Shown piece after piece: positions 20,609 through 33,220 of a stretch of 64,000 bases of DNA. Every line of letters begins with the position of its first letter. Positions within the stretch are counted from its first letter, which is position 1. The DNA lies in assembly GCA_949128115.1 (NCBI GenBank), contig OX421967.1:10034070-10098069 (forward strand). Direction: 5' to 3'. The notes beneath the pieces were generated by a model, which saw nothing but the letters and a program-made list of their open reading frames with translations, made no database searches and was not told the origin of the DNA. A program made the translations under genes and the position numbers. The DNA comes from Anaspis maculata. Its lineage: Eukaryota > Arthropoda > Insecta > Coleoptera > Scraptiidae.

Positions 20609-22637
20609 TCAATCGCTGTCTTCATCGCAAGTATGTTTCGCCAACATATGCGACTCCAAGCTTTTCTTCCATTTAGATTTAAACGGACACTTCGTGCAAC
20701 AAAACCAATCGATATCTGCACTGGAAGAATGTTTATCCATGTGCTGCTTCAAATTGTTCTTCATTTTGGTTTTGTACGAACACTGTGCACAGTAAAACCA
20801 AGCGACTATTTTACCGGAAGCATGCTTCAGCATGTGCAGTTTCAAAGATCTTTTTTTGATGGTCGTGTATGAACACTTTTCACAGCAAAACCGAACGACG
20901 TCTTCAGGAGCAACATGCTTCAACATGTGCTCTGCCAAAGAAAATTTGTGTTTGCTTTTGTATGAACATTGGGCACATTGAAACCAATCGACATCCTCAG
21001 TGTGACGCAGCATGTGCGTTTTCAAGTGCACTTTTTGATTACTTTTATACGGGCACTTTGCACAGTGAAACCAATTGGTGTTTCCAGAAGCTTCGTGCTT
21101 CCGCATGTGAGTCTTCAAATTACCTTTCTGCTTGGATTTGTACGGACACTTTTCGCAGTAAAACCAAACGATTTCTTCGTTAGACGCATGTTGCACCATG
21201 TGTTTGGCCAAATAAGACTTGTGTTTACACTTAAAAGGACACGCAGCACATTGAAACCAATGGGCGTCTTCGTCAGTGGTATGCGTCAGCATGTGCTTTC
21301 TCAAGGCATCCTTCATTTTGGCCTTATGCGAACAATGGGTACAGTAAAACCACTTGATGTCTTCAGCGGAAGCGTGTGTAAGCATGTGCGTTTTCAAAGA
21401 TGAATTCTGTTTAGCTTTGAAGGAACACTTGGAGCAGCTAAACCATTTGATGTCTTTGCTAGAAGCATGCTGCATCATGTGCGTTCTCAAACTATTTCTA
21501 TATTTGGCTTTGAACGAACACTTTGAGCAGTGCAACCAGTCGACATCTTGATCAGGAACATGTTTGAACATGTGTTTCCTCAAACATTCTTTGTTTTTGG
21601 TCTTATAAGTACACTGGGCACAGTACAACCAATGGACACTTTCTTCAGAAGCGTGCTTCAGCATGTGCGTCTTCACTTGCCACTTATGTTTGGCCTTATA
21701 TGAACAATTTTCACAGTGAAACCAATTCACGTCTTCAGTGCGAATGTGAGTTATCATGTGCGTTTTCAAACTTGAGTTATATTTGGTTTTGAACGGGCAC
21801 TTGGAGCAGCGAAACCAATTGGTTTCTTCATCAGTAACATGTTTCAGCGCGTGAGATTTCAAAGAACTCTCCCGAAAGGTCTTGTAAGTGCAGTGGGCAC
21901 ATCGAAACCAATGGATATCCTCAGGAGGAACATGTCGCAACGTGTGTTCTTCCAAGTTTGACTTGGATTTACCTCTATATGAACACTTGGCACAGTGAAA
22001 CCTACGGAGAACGTCACCATGTTTCAGCATATTGTGCCTCTTCAAGTAACGGGTCCGTTTGGTTTTGAATGAGCACTGGGTACATTGAAACCAGTTATCA
22101 TCGTCACTGGAAGCATGCTCCTTCATGTGATTTTTCAAACGGGCGTCACTCTTGGATTTATACGAACATTCACTACATTGAAACTCTTTCGTTTTTGTCA
22201 CCGACTTTGTAATATTCGAATTTGATCCCACTGTTCGCACTGGCGGTTGTAACGCGGTATGGGCAGTCTGAAGCTCCACTGCTATTCCACATGTCTCGGT
22301 GTGTTTCGCTAGAGCCAAACTCGAATCCGACTTGTACTGGCAAAAATTGCAAGGGTAATTGTTGACTTCTTCATCGCAAAATGAACCTTGCGTCACGTCG
22401 TCGCCGATGATGCTCACGTGATGTGTGTGTTTGCAGTGTTCGTACAAGTCCCAATTGTAATAGCCCTTGAAGTCGCAGCAAATGCACGAAAACTGGCCGG
22501 GCTCAACGATGGCATGGAACAGTTCTGCCGCGTAAACATTTCTGTGAGCCCTCTGAACGTGGTGGAGCACTTGGAACTTCAGTTCGAACTCGTGTGAACA
22601 TTGTGGACATCGATGTACCTCCTCCATTATTCAACCC
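20609..22637 (-). CDS. ZNF-D, long multi-C2H2 zinc-finger protein, 672 aa
   Basis: The most diverged long member. It starts M-E-E-V-H-R-C-P-Q-C at 22627. The 3-finger N-terminal module is kept (HRCPQC.., FSCICC.., YPCNFC.. of C2HC type), then a Thr/Val-rich spacer, then 17 fingers with Lys/Tyr-rich cores (C-S-Y-K-x-K) and linkers such as ASAEDIKWFYC. One linker after finger 2 is shortened (GDVLRRFHC), and one after finger 13 (TEDVDWFQC). An acceptor-like TTTCAG ends at 22638, so exon 2 would start at 22637 and the ATG lies 10 bases inside it, not split as in the relatives. The upstream exon was not located. No frameshift or stop is visible, so it is probably the best-preserved member. Role inferred as nuclear DNA binding. 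Confidence 0.88.
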
Positions 22638-23432
22638 CTGAAATGTGATTATTGCTAATACTTATCGCCTGTGTTTGTGTTCTTTTCTTAAAATCTCAAC
22701 TACGAGCCCTTCCAACTATACTTTCGGCCGCTGATAACCTACCTATATTAATATCCATCTATTGATGAAAAATTCTTCTGATTCGAACAAATCAACGAAC
22801 CTACGGTTGCGGCCAAAAAAAAGTACCTAGGTCATTGTCAATAATAATAATTATACGTTTTTGTAACCATTTCGGTCCCAAATATTCCGCAATTCAGATA
22901 TTACTGTACATCTTGGTTAATTGCATCCGACACGGCCAAAGTGAAGGGCATTTTGGACCCAAATTGTTGTGACAACGGCCAAATAATAATGAAAGACGTG
23001 TCCTACTTTTCTTTGACCGTGATGGTAGATACCTAGATGTTAGGGCTCGTACGTATTGTACACATACCTGTCTGAATAGCGGAAGCAAGGAGGACCGCAA
23101 TAACCGCACTTTCTGCAGAAGTTATGGTGATGATGGGTGCAGCGTTAATGGACATGTGGAATGCACCAGAATGCACTAATGAGACTAAAATGGAGTTCAT
23201 TATCTCTACCTGACCTGCACGAGCTTGCAATGGGGTGTCTATAGTACACGGCTGCGCGTTGTGAATTCTCGACTCTCGTTGATCACACAATCTCGCCAGT
23301 CGCCACACGTTATATGAAGTCGTGACGAATCGTAGAACTAAGATCTCTGAACTAAGGTCAAGGTCCCCGAGTCTGGGCCATTTCTCAGATCTCTCTCTTA
23401 AAAGCGGCACTATTTTGATTTTGAAACCTACG
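22638..23432. other. intergenic and upstream region of ZNF-D
   Basis: About 800 bp presumed to hold the ZNF-D promoter and first exon, which I cannot place. No CTCF-like motif of the type seen at the other copies was noticed here. Confidence 0.4.
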
Positions 23433-23440
23433 CTTGCGCA
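23433..23440 (+). repeat. left target-site duplication CTTGCGCA
   Basis: Exact match to 30945-30952, flanking the hAT-like composite. Confidence 0.8.
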
Positions 23441-23689
23441 CAGTGATGTGAGTCGGGTATTTACCGGGTAAGTAGGTAAATATAAATCGGGTATTTACCC
23501 GGTATTTTCCCGAGCGATATTTACCCACCCTACCCAGTTTGACAGAAAAGTGTTGTAGGACGCTTTGGGTATTCACAGCAAAACTCACTGGAAACCGAGT
23601 ATTCTTTATTCACCTCCACTGTACAAGCCCTAATCTCTCAATGAATCTTCTAGAATTCTCCCGGCGCTGCTCTCAACACCCGTCAAAAT

Positions 23690-24609
23690 CCCCCTTCCGC
23701 CTCCTTGTCCATCCCGTGCTGCCAACCGTCCCTGTCGCCGTGTTGGACACGTTCACTGGCGCCTTCCACTCCCAAGCGGCACCTCGACAATATTTTTGAT
23801 TGGTAAGGGGCTCGCCTTTTATTTCGACAATTGAAACTGCGACGTCCAGGTTCATCGCATGTGAAACAACGAATCTTGAACGATTTCTTATTATCTTCAG
23901 ATTTCACAACTGGAGTTTGATTATTTTGGTCGCAGCTCCTTATATGTCAACAAATCATCTAAAGCACGATAATTATTGGCCATTGCAATTTGTCGGGCTC
24001 TTTTATCATGAATGGAATCAACAATTATATTGATTTTATCTTTTTCAGGGATGTGCCAATTTAGTCTTCGTAATTTATTCAGTTTAGAATTGAAATACTC
24101 TACAAGAGTATGATGTTTGTCTGAAGAATGTAATGCAGCGTCGCGAAATAAAATTCCCGTTGATGACGGATCTATATGAAAAACAGAGCGTAGAGCTGCC
24201 TTGAGTTCACTCCAGTTTTTATAAACAACATCGCCACCAAGATACCACTCGCGTGCGTGCCCCTCTAACTTTGATTTGAAACAACAAAACGAGTGGTTGT
24301 GACGTCATCCCATCGTGAAAAGTACGATTTTTCCTCGACCAAACGGATCCACCTATTTAAAGGCATAGTCCCCTCACTAGGATTAAAGTTAGGGACATTT
24401 TGCCAAGTGCAAGGTGGCTCTTGCAAGCCAAGTTGATTACGTTTCATGCTACTTATCTCATTTTTGAGGATCTGCAGCTCCTGTTGCAGAGTCAGTGGTG
24501 GAGTTGTGGATCGCTCGGCCTCGGAGACGGTGCCTTCCACGATGGCTGCTCCCGCTTCGAAAGGCTGCAGCTCGCGGTCTCGATTTCGGGTTCCTCCAGG
24601 TTCCGACAT
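23690..24609 (-). pseudogene. LTR-retrotransposon gag relic
   Basis: From a start at 24609 (M-S-E-P-G-G-T) the minus strand reads a gag-like N-terminus with a Gln/Leu-rich region and W-I-R-L-V-E-E-K. After a frameshift near 24270 it continues with A-R-E-W-Y-L-G-G, L-V-E-Y-F-N and R-A-R-Q-I-A-M-A. After another frameshift it shows a zinc-knuckle-like C-F-T-C-D-E-P-G-R-R-S-F-N-C, in which the usual His is Arg. It stops abruptly near 23690 with no protease or RT. A 30-bp stretch at its broken end (about 23755-23788) recurs in direct orientation at 30626-30660. Confidence 0.6.
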
Positions 24610-26129
24610 TCCTCAGGCTGCCGTCAGGTGTTGGGGTCTTGTCCAATTCCAATAGGTACGGCGAAACAACAGGCCCAGTTGTCCAAAATAGCAATCAACG
24701 CGTAGCCGGCCGACGCGACGTAGGAACTGATAACCGATGACGGTGGCGACGTCGCAACTTCTTCCTCCTTTTTTCATTTTCCTTGATGAACGAACGAAAA
24801 ACGTAGGTACGCTGGATGTGATAAAACCGACGTACAAAAGAAAGGTGTAGGAAAGATCCCGCTTCTGACAATTGCATCTCTCCCAATATCTAAAAAAATC
24901 TCTGTGGATAGATTCATACCCTTCTGTTCTAATAAGAGTCCAAGACCTCCATTGTTGAGGAACTTCAACAAGTTTTGGAGATGACATGAATTTCCATGAC
25001 ATGATGACATGAAGCTTCTGATAACACCCTTGTCTCAAAACACTTTTATAATATATTTATGCCCTCTTCGTAAGGTCCAGCTATAACCTTTGCAGTGCTG
25101 AAACACTTTTCAACAATTTTGTTCATCGTTTTGAAGCCAGGCACAAACGGAATCACGCAAAGTACTCCCACATTTTTTACGGATCATTGCGACTGTCGCT
25201 TTCCTTTGAAAGTTTCCGACAGGAGTTCTCTTCAAAAATCTTATGTTGGTAACTTTTGGCGACCAAGCTTAGTTCCTTGGGCCACAGCAAACTTCATCAC
25301 ACCCAAGTATCGGTACAAGACCATTCCAAAATAAATGGTTCACAAACCCTTAAAGGAGATGCTTCGGAAAGAGGGGGGTAATTATGCTGTGACAATCTTT
25401 CGCAAAGTTCTTCTTTTTTTCCTGCAGAGCAAAATTTTCAATCAATGCGCCTCAATTTCCGTAAGTCTTCATACTCGTTACCATCTCTTTCTGTTTATTT
25501 TCTTCACAAACCTTATTCATCAACTTGATTTTAATTGGTCTAGAAGATGCGGAAATAATTTTAGAGAAAGAGGAAAAGAAAAATTACACAGGCAGCAAAA
25601 AAGTCGTTACATAGATTGACGATCGATTAAAAAAAAGGGGGGGAATCAACCAGTTTCAATAGGCTTATGAATGGTTTGCATTGTACCCCAGGTAAAAAAA
25701 AACCTATATGAAAATATCGAGTTGATGTTTCAAATGACCAACATCAATGGACTTGGGTTTAACTTTGTTTCGGATATTGAACTAATCCTCTTGATCAATG
25801 ACCAGCGAATGGCTACACGGCAACCATCCCCGTACTGCTTTATCACTCTAAAAGACTTACGAGGGAAATTCGATAGAATGACGTTGAAATAAGGTTTGTG
25901 AAGAAAACAGAAAACAAGTGAGTATGCCTTCACGTGCGTGAGTCTCAGTAGCGCATTTTCTCAAAGAGGCATATTGTGAACGTAAAGAAATTTGGTTGAA
26001 GGAGAAACACCATTCCTTGTCCACTTTCCTCATTCGAAACTTATTGTGATATTGTGTTATCAGAATGGGGTACTTGCCAATGAAATAGATTTGAATGAAA
26101 ATTCTTTCACTCATCAATATATTTTTTTG

Positions 26130-27560
26130 TTTGAGGGCCGGAGCTGGGAGCGGCGACTAAGCAACAGTAGTCTATTCTTTCCCATTTTGAGTCGGCTAGC
26201 CATATAGCGAAAGAATTAGATCGCTATGTCTTCGGGTTTATGTTTTCCATTTATCTCTTACTTTGAGAGCAGCGTGTGGGGGTGGCAGCATTCGGCAAAG
26301 TAACTGTTGCACAGTTTGAGTTAAGAGTTTATAAATGTTCAAGGAAATATGACAATCAGTGGAAATTGTGAAAGTTGCATTTTTATTATTTGGGGGCGGG
26401 AGCTGGAGGCGGCGACTAATCAAAAGTGGCCTATCTCTTTCCATTTCAAGTCAGCTATCTATATAGCGGAACAATTAGATCGATATGTCTTCAGGGTTAT
26501 GTTTTGCATTTATCTCTTACTTTGGGGGCGGCGTGTGGGAGCGGCAGAGTTTGGCAAAGAAATTCATCCACAGTTTGAGTTGGGAGTTTCTGAATGTTTG
26601 AGGTAACATTGGAATGTAATTCAGTGGAAATTATTGAAAGTTTCACTTTTTTTTTCTTTAGGGGGTGGAATTTGGAGGCGGCGCCATGTCAAAGGTAGCC
26701 TATTTTTTCCAATTTTTAGTTAGCTATCCATATAGTGGAAGAATTAGATCGTTATGTCTTCCGGTTTATGTTTTTCATTCATCTCTCACTTTGAGGGCAG
26801 CGTGTAGGGGCGGCAGCATTCGGCAAAGTAACTGTTGCACAGTTTGAGTTGGGAGTTTCTTAATGAGAGGGAAATATGACAATCAGTGAAAATTGTGAAA
26901 GTTGCATTTTTTGTTTGGAGGCGGCAGCTGGAGGCGGCGGCTAATTGAAAGTGGCCTATATTTTTCCAATTTCTGTCAGCTATCAATATAGTGAAAGAAT
27001 TAGGTCGCTATGTCTTCAGGTTCATGTTTTACATTTATCTCTCACTTTGGGGGCGGCGTGTGAGAGCGGCAGAGTTTGGCAAAGAAATTCTTGCAAAGTT
27101 TGAGTCAAGAGTTTCTGAATGTTCGAGGTAACATTATCAGCTAAATCAGTGAAAATTGATGAGAGTTGCACTTTTTTATTTTGGGGGCGGAAGCTGGAGG
27201 CGGCGCCATATCAAAAGTTGCCTATCCTTTTCCATTTTTAGTCAGCTATCCGTATAGCGAAAAGTTTAGATCGCTATGTCTTTGGGTTCATGTTTTTCAT
27301 TTATGTCTTACTTTGGGGGCGGCGTGTGGGAGCGGCAGCGTTCGGCTGAGTAAATGTTGCACAATTTGGGTTGGCAGTTTCTATAAATGTTTGAGAGAAC
27401 ATCTCAATCAGTAACATTTGTGGAAGTTGCACTTTTTATCGTTTGGGGGCGGAATCTGGGGGCGGCGACTAACCAAAAGTAGCCTATCCTTTCCCATTTT
27501 CAGTCAGCTATTTATATACCGAAAGAATCAGATCGCTATGTCTTCGGGTTTATGTTTTTC
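26130..27560 (+). repeat. tandem satellite, about 265-bp unit, five to six copies
   Basis: Unit marks GGGGGCGGNAGCTGGAGGCG recur near 26133, 26393, 26660, 26920, 27182 and 27446. Each is followed by TCAGCTATCYATATAGCG, GATCGCTATGTCTTCGGGTT and GGGGGCGGCGTGTGGGAGCG. Alternate units resemble each other more closely (GACTAAT and GCCATAT types), suggesting a two-unit higher order. Open frames within it are repeat artefacts. Confidence 0.8.
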
Positions 27561-28424
27561 ATTTTAAAGTGATTGGGGGCGGTTTTTAGCAGTTTTTTCA
27601 TGTCGGCGGCGCATATTGAAGACGAAATGTTTCTTGGCTTACGTTAATAAGTGGCAACTATGTATTATTCAAAAAATGAGAACACCAGAGCATCAGGTCT
27701 GGTAGAAAGTGCAATATTATGTTGTTTCAAGTTTATCGGGGGCGGTTTTCTCTATGTTGGCGGCGCAATATGGACATCCAATATAGCCTAGCCCTCCTTT
27801 GGGAGTGGCAGCTATGTAACAGCGAAAAAATTAGAAAGCTAGGTCGTCTAGTTTGGGAGGAGTTCGAGGAACGGACGGACGGACGGACAAAGCGGTTGCA
27901 TTAGCGATTTTCATCAAGATGGAAAATGCGCTAAAAATTGGGCTCTGAAAAGTGGCGATTTTAAGATGTTTTCCAAAGTTTCAAACACAAATATTTCGAA
28001 AATGAAGCGTCTAGTCAAAATTTTGCAAGAGTAACTTTTTTCTCCAAATTGAACGTAGAACTTGAAAACTGGAACCATTTTCAAAATTATTTAGGAAGGT
28101 GAAAAATAGGGGAAAAAGGGAGAAGGTACCCCTCCCTTATTATCTATCCCCTAGGTATTATCTTCGCCCCTGAAAATGTTTGATTGAATGCGTTATCATT
28201 GTTCAATAGGGACCTATTTTAGTAAACGTTGGTTCAGATTTGGATAAAATCGGTTCAACGGTTCTAAAGTTATTCAAAAAAAAACAGATTTAAAAAAAAC
28301 AACTTTGAAGGCCTGTATCTCCGCTATAACGTTTGCGAGGGTATTTTTATTGAGGAAATCCCCTAATTTTTCAATTTCCTACCTCCCTGTGAATTTTGTT
28401 GCATTAATTTCAGGACACCTGTAC

Positions 28425-29462
28425 AGGGTGGTCCAGGTTATAGTAGCAATAATTCACCATTTGATAGTCGATCGAAAACTAGGTCGACATGCATAATTTT
28501 TTTTTTCTAAAACGCTTCCTGAGAGAGATACCTTTTTGCAATAACTCTTAAAGTCATCAAAGCGATTTTGACCAAATTGGGTACAAATACTGACGAAATA
28601 AATACCCATCGGTTGACGTAGATACCTTTTATTACTCTATGCTTTTATCAAAATTGTCCAGTGGCGTAGATACGGGGGAGTTGTTTTACTTTTTCACGCC
28701 CTATTCTCTACGCCACTGAATATTTTTGGAAAACTATATTTTTTTTTAAATTCCTTGTTCAAATTAGAAAAAAAAGTTACTCTTGTGAAATTTTGATTAG
28801 AGGCTTGATTTTTGAGATATTTGGGTTTTGAACTTTGGAAAACATCTCGAAATCGCCACTTTCCAGAGTCCAAATTGTTTTTTTTTTTCTGGAAACGCCT
28901 CGTTTCCCAGCAAAAAATGGCAGAAAACCAACTTAAACTTAAACGATCTAGAAAACTTATTCCAGTTGAGGAATCATGAGTTTTCTTGGATTTTAATTTT
29001 TAGGCCTTCGAAAGTCGCGATTTTGAAGCGTTTTCCAAAGTTTCAAACCCCATATCTCAGAAAAGAAGCCTCTAATCAAAATTTTACAAGAGTAACTTTT
29101 TTTTCTGAATTGAACAAGAAATTCAAAAAATCATAATTTTTTGAAAATATCCAGTGGCGTAGAAAATGGGGTGGGAGAAGTTGAACAATCCCCCGGTATA
29201 TACGCTACTGGACAATTTTGACAAAAGTTATCTACGTCAAGTGATGGGCATTTAATTCATAAGTATTTGTACCAAATTTGGTGGAAATCGCTTTGATGAC
29301 TTGAGAGTTATTGAAAAAAGATGATTTCAAAAACTGAACTTTGAAGGGCTCTATCTCCCTTAGAAAGCGTTTTGGAAAAAAAACAATTTATGCATGTCGA
29401 CCTAGTTTTCGATAAACCATCGAATGGTGAGTTATTGCTACTATAACCTGGACCACCCTGTA
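28425..29462. mobile_element. 1.04-kb palindromic element with ends ACAGGGTGGTCCAGGTTATA
   Basis: Near-perfect inverted ends ACAGGGTGGTCCAGGTTATA (28425) and TATAACCTGGACCACCCTGT (29442). The arms match for about 400 bp, including the pair CGAAAACTAGGTCGACATGC and GCATGTCGACCTAGTTTTCG. Flanking TA on both sides fits a mariner-like or related TA duplication. Confidence 0.8.
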
Positions 29463-30944
29463 TAATAATTTGGTTGATAAAAAGCAATGTGAATTTCCAG
29501 AACGTATTACGAAATATGGATGATACTCCTGCTTCTCGCGACAGTGACCTATTATCCCATCTTCACATCTTTCCCAACACATGATCCCGAAACCGAATTT
29601 CACGTCGATCATTTCTTTTACCTTCTGTTTTCTCTGTTGAACACTGCCGATATTGGGATGAATTTCGTGACTGGTTATGTTGAAGGAGCAGATACAGTCG
29701 GAAATTCGATAGAATGACGTTGAAATAAGGTTTGTGAAGAAAACAGAAAAAAAAATAGTTACGAGTATGAAGACTTATGAAGATTTGAAGGCGCATTAAT
29801 GAGAAATTTTGCTCCGAAGAAAGAAAGGAGTTTTCAAAAGAATGCCACAAGCTCAATCAACCCCCCCTTTTTTCGAAAAAGACTTTGGCATAATTCCAGA
29901 GTTGCATCTTTTCAAGGGTTAGTAAACCATTTGTTTTGGAATGATCTTGTGCTGATACTTTGGCGTGATGAAGTTTTGCTGTGGCCCAAGAAGTTGAACT
30001 TAGTGGCCAAAAGTTACCACGACGAGATATTGAGAAGGAACACCTGCCGAAAACTTCCAAAGGAGAGCGCCGGTCTTACTGATCCGGAAAACGTAGAAAA
30101 TGTGGGAGTAGGTACCTACTTTGAGTGATTCCGTTTGTGTCTGGCTTCAAAACGATGAACAAAATTGTTGAAAAGTGTTTCAGCACTGCAAAGGTTGTAG
30201 CTGGACCTTACGAAGAGGGCATAAATATATTATAAAAGTGTTTTTGGACAAGGGTGTTATCAGAAGCTTTGGAAATTCATGTCATCTCCAAAACTTGTTG
30301 AAGTTCCTCAACAATGGAGGTCTTGGACTCTTATTAGAACAGAAGGGTATAAATCTATCCACAGAGATTTTTTTTGATATTGGGAGAGATGCAAAATTAA
30401 CCGTTTAGACAATCTTAGTTATTCTAAAAATTTGAAAAAACTTGAAGCCAAATTTTTATTACGACATTTTCAACTAATAATCTTAAAAATTGAATAATTG
30501 CCGTTCGGGATCAGCTACGATTTTGTTAGATACAATTCTGTGCTCCCCAGAACCTCTATTACAAGGTCCCATCAACAGTTTTTGGTGACAATTTTGTTAA
30601 ACTCATTTCTACTTGAGGACACCTGTGTTCACTGGCGCCTCCCACTCCCAAGCAGCACCTCACAAAAGTTGACACTGTTGACAGTTCAATTGACAGTTTT
30701 GACAGTTAAGAGTTAAATGATTTCTTTCCTCAAGTTCCAAGGCTTTATAAACATAACCTCCAAAGCACTCATTATTACTTTGCTGCTGTGAGCAAAAATC
30801 ATAATTAATTGTTTGTTGTTGTTTCTCCAATTTTTGATAACAATTAATGAAAATAGATACCCTATTAGAGACTTGATTTTGGGTGAATACCCGGTATTTA
30901 CGTCATAAATATAAATATAAAAACCCGGGTATTTTACATCACTG

Positions 30945-30952
30945 CTTGCGCA
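30945..30952 (+). repeat. right target-site duplication CTTGCGCA
   Basis: Exact copy of 23433-23440. Confidence 0.8.
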
Positions 30953-31479
30953 GATTAGTGATTAGTGCGACGTTAAATTTCCCTAATAAAGATAGTGCCT
31001 GCCTTTATTTGTGCACTGTTTAGGTCGACCTTATTTATACTTTATTTTGACAAGTCCCAAAAATGGCCTTATTGTGAGTGTATTGTTGGTTGCTTATATT
31101 CCTCCAATTTTGAGCAAACTGCCCTTACGTTATTGAATAGGGGGCTAATTATTTGCAGATAGACTCCACAGGCCTTGCAGTACACGTGTGCAAAAAATCA
31201 GGGCCGTCGGAGGGGTCCTTGTGTTCCGCATGCAATTTGCATGCGGCATGCGCTTAGTGACACCCGTTTAAAGGGTATAAGTAGAGGGAGTAGGAAGTTT
31301 GCGATCTGCAATAACTCTAATTCTGCAACCAAAAATAAGGTAAGCAGTATTTTATTAACGCCTCCTTTAGGTAATAGTGCGGTGCAGTAAAATGGCATTC
31401 TGCAATAACTCTCTAATCACAACAGTCGTATATCTACTGATGAGTGATGACAACAGTTTGGTTTGGCGCGCAAACTTGC
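30953..31479. other. intergenic stretch, nothing recognised
   Basis: About 530 bp between two composite elements; no supported gene. Confidence 0.4.
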
Positions 31480-31966
31480 ATTGGGTGCTTTCCACCTAGA
31501 CGGTACAAATACCACCAGACGGCACATGTTCCATGGTGTGGCACAAAATTTTAGGTGATCCAATTAGTGGGGTCGGTACAGTATTATACGCTGCATTTTT
31601 GAGTAATGCAATGTCTTTTGGCACACATGTTCTTAGCACCTGTTTGAACAATTTTGTCCATCGCCGCAAGCGAAATTTTGGTTCAGATCCTGTATACAGG
31701 GTGAAGAAGAAAAACAATTTAAAAAAATTGCATATTTTGAACGGACAAAGGTAGAGTATTGCAGGGCATGTCATATGATGCGCAATTGGATCGTTGTTGA
31801 GGTACACCAAACCATTTTGATACATTATTAACCGTTTTCGAGGTATTTGAAAAAAACTGAGATCTGTCAAAAAAAACATTATCTTCATTATATCGCTTAT
31901 TTTTGAAGATATCGCAATGAAATTTTGTATTGCTTCTATACAAGACGTCATAAATAAATAACAGCT

Positions 31967-32192
31967 TGTAACGCTACCCTAACGCCGCCACTGGAAGAGG
32001 TCGACAACAGCGCCCTCTAGGAGGTAAGAAGATGGCCGCAGGGAACGCCACATCTCGCTCTCGGCCGTTCTGAGAAAAATTCGTAAAATTACAATAAAAT
32101 ACAAAGTCTCAGTTTTGTCGTAATAGGGAATAAACCCTTCTTCACATCGTACACCCGTGTGTTCTTTTATTTATGTAGTCCGTCGTGTTACA
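31967..32192 (+). repeat. 5' LTR
   Basis: 226 bp, TGTAACGC...GTGTTACA. Contains AATAAA at about 32129-32134, a likely polyadenylation signal, and GCGCCCTCTAGGAGG near its start. Confidence 0.95.
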
Positions 32193-32197
32193 TAAAT

Positions 32198-32215
32198 TGG
32201 CGCCCAACGTGGGGC
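32198..32215 (+). promoter_or_regulatory. primer-binding site
   Basis: TGGCGCCCAACGTGGGGC, 5 bases after the LTR. It matches the known site complementary to the 3' end of tRNA-Lys1,2. Confidence 0.85.
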
Positions 32216-32686
32216 CGAATCCAAGTTTCGCGAGTATCGAAATCGAAAGTTCGGTTTTCCGTGAAAAAGCCCGTCCGCCGCGTGTGCGATTTTGGTTCAT
32301 TTCACGTGCTTTGCTTTGTGCCATTTATGCCCGTTGACGTTTTACGTCCAGTTTTCCGGTTCGGAAATTTCAGGTTTGTGCCAGTCCGCTAACGGTTTTT
32401 CACCGCGACGGTTTTTTTTCGCCAGTTTGAATTCAAATCCGTCAGGAGTTGGCGACCCTGCTCATTGACGCATAGTTGACATTTGTCTTTGACGTGTGTC
32501 AAGCGTCCGATTTGACGTTAACGGTTTGTTTTTGTTTACGTCCGTGCAAGAGATTTTGCATCCGTTTTGACAAGTTATCGTCCAATCTGCGCTACTACGC
32601 CAGTGTTTCAACGTGTGTTTCGACGTGTGTACACGTCCGTTCTGCGATTCCAACGCCAGTTCCGACGTGCCTGACTTCTTCACGAG

Positions 32687-33220
32687 ATGCCTCGCCATCG
32701 CCGAGAATCATCGCCACCAACGGAGCCCGGCCAAAGGGGAAACATCGTAATGACCCCTGAGCAATTTGCAACTTTAATTGCTTCAATACAGGGTGCCGCT
32801 CAACAAAATCAAGGTACATCGCCAATCACAGTTGCGCCGGAGAGTGGCAACTTTTCGAGGTGTAACTCCCGGTTTTCTGGAAGCAATGACGAAGACGTTG
32901 AGGCTTTCATCGACAGCATCACAGTGTACAAGGACTGTTTGAGCATAACGGATGAGCACGCTTTAAAGGGTCTACCCATGCTGTTGGACAAAGTTGCTGC
33001 CACCTGGTTCCAGGGTACCCGAGATTCGTTTCAAACGTGGAACGATGCCATCGAGGGACTACGCCATACGTTTGGTAAACGACTTCCTCCTTACAAAATT
33101 TTCAAGCAATTGTTCACTCATGAGCAAGGTGAAAAAGAGAACACCGATCTGTTCGTAAGTAATGCTCGAGCCCTTCTGGCTCAGTTACCGTCTACACCAC
33201 CGCTGCATGAAAAGACATAA
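32687..33220 (+). pseudogene. gypsy gag, 5' portion (frameshifted)
   Basis: 177 codons from an ATG at 32687: a basic start, a Gln-rich region, then a capsid-like segment with V-E-A-F-I-D-S-I, W-F-Q-G-T and L-F-T-H-E-Q-G-E. It ends at TAA 33218-33220. The capsid end and zinc knuckles continue in the next frame, so an extra T near 33218 (ACATAAACTT where ACAAAACTT would keep frame) is the simplest explanation. Gag forms the particle and binds RNA. Confidence 0.8.

Larger units (their letters stand above)
24875..30397. mobile_element. large palindromic element with 0.64-kb arms
   Basis: 24875-25515 is inverted at 29735-30397. Recognisable pairs are TTGCATCTCTCCCAATATC with GATATTGGGAGAGATGCAA, and CCTCCATTGTTGAGGAACTT with its complement near 30300. 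A further copy of the inner arm edge (GATAGAATGACGTTGAAATA) appears directly at 25869 and 29709. The long middle is filled by the 265-bp satellite and a second palindrome. Confidence 0.75.
23441..30944. mobile_element. 7.5-kb hAT-like composite element
   Basis: The left end is CAGTGATGTGAGTCGGGTAT and the right end on the minus strand is CAGTGATGTAAAATACCCGG. Both ends share CAGTGATGT followed by GGGTATTTACC-like words. The 8-bp exact duplication CTTGCGCA and the CAGNGNTG-type end are classic for hAT. No hAT transposase is seen. The interior holds an LTR gag relic, a 265-bp satellite and two palindromes, so the element is non-autonomous and inflated by later insertions or captured sequence. 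Confidence 0.75.

Noticed and set aside
26238..27414. Several 60-85 codon frames across the 26-27 kb region
   Set aside because: They recur with the 265-bp satellite and switch frame between units.
33162..33220. Programmed frameshift between gypsy gag and pol
   Set aside because: The zinc knuckles of gag lie downstream of the shift, so the junction is inside gag. A stray base is the simpler reading.
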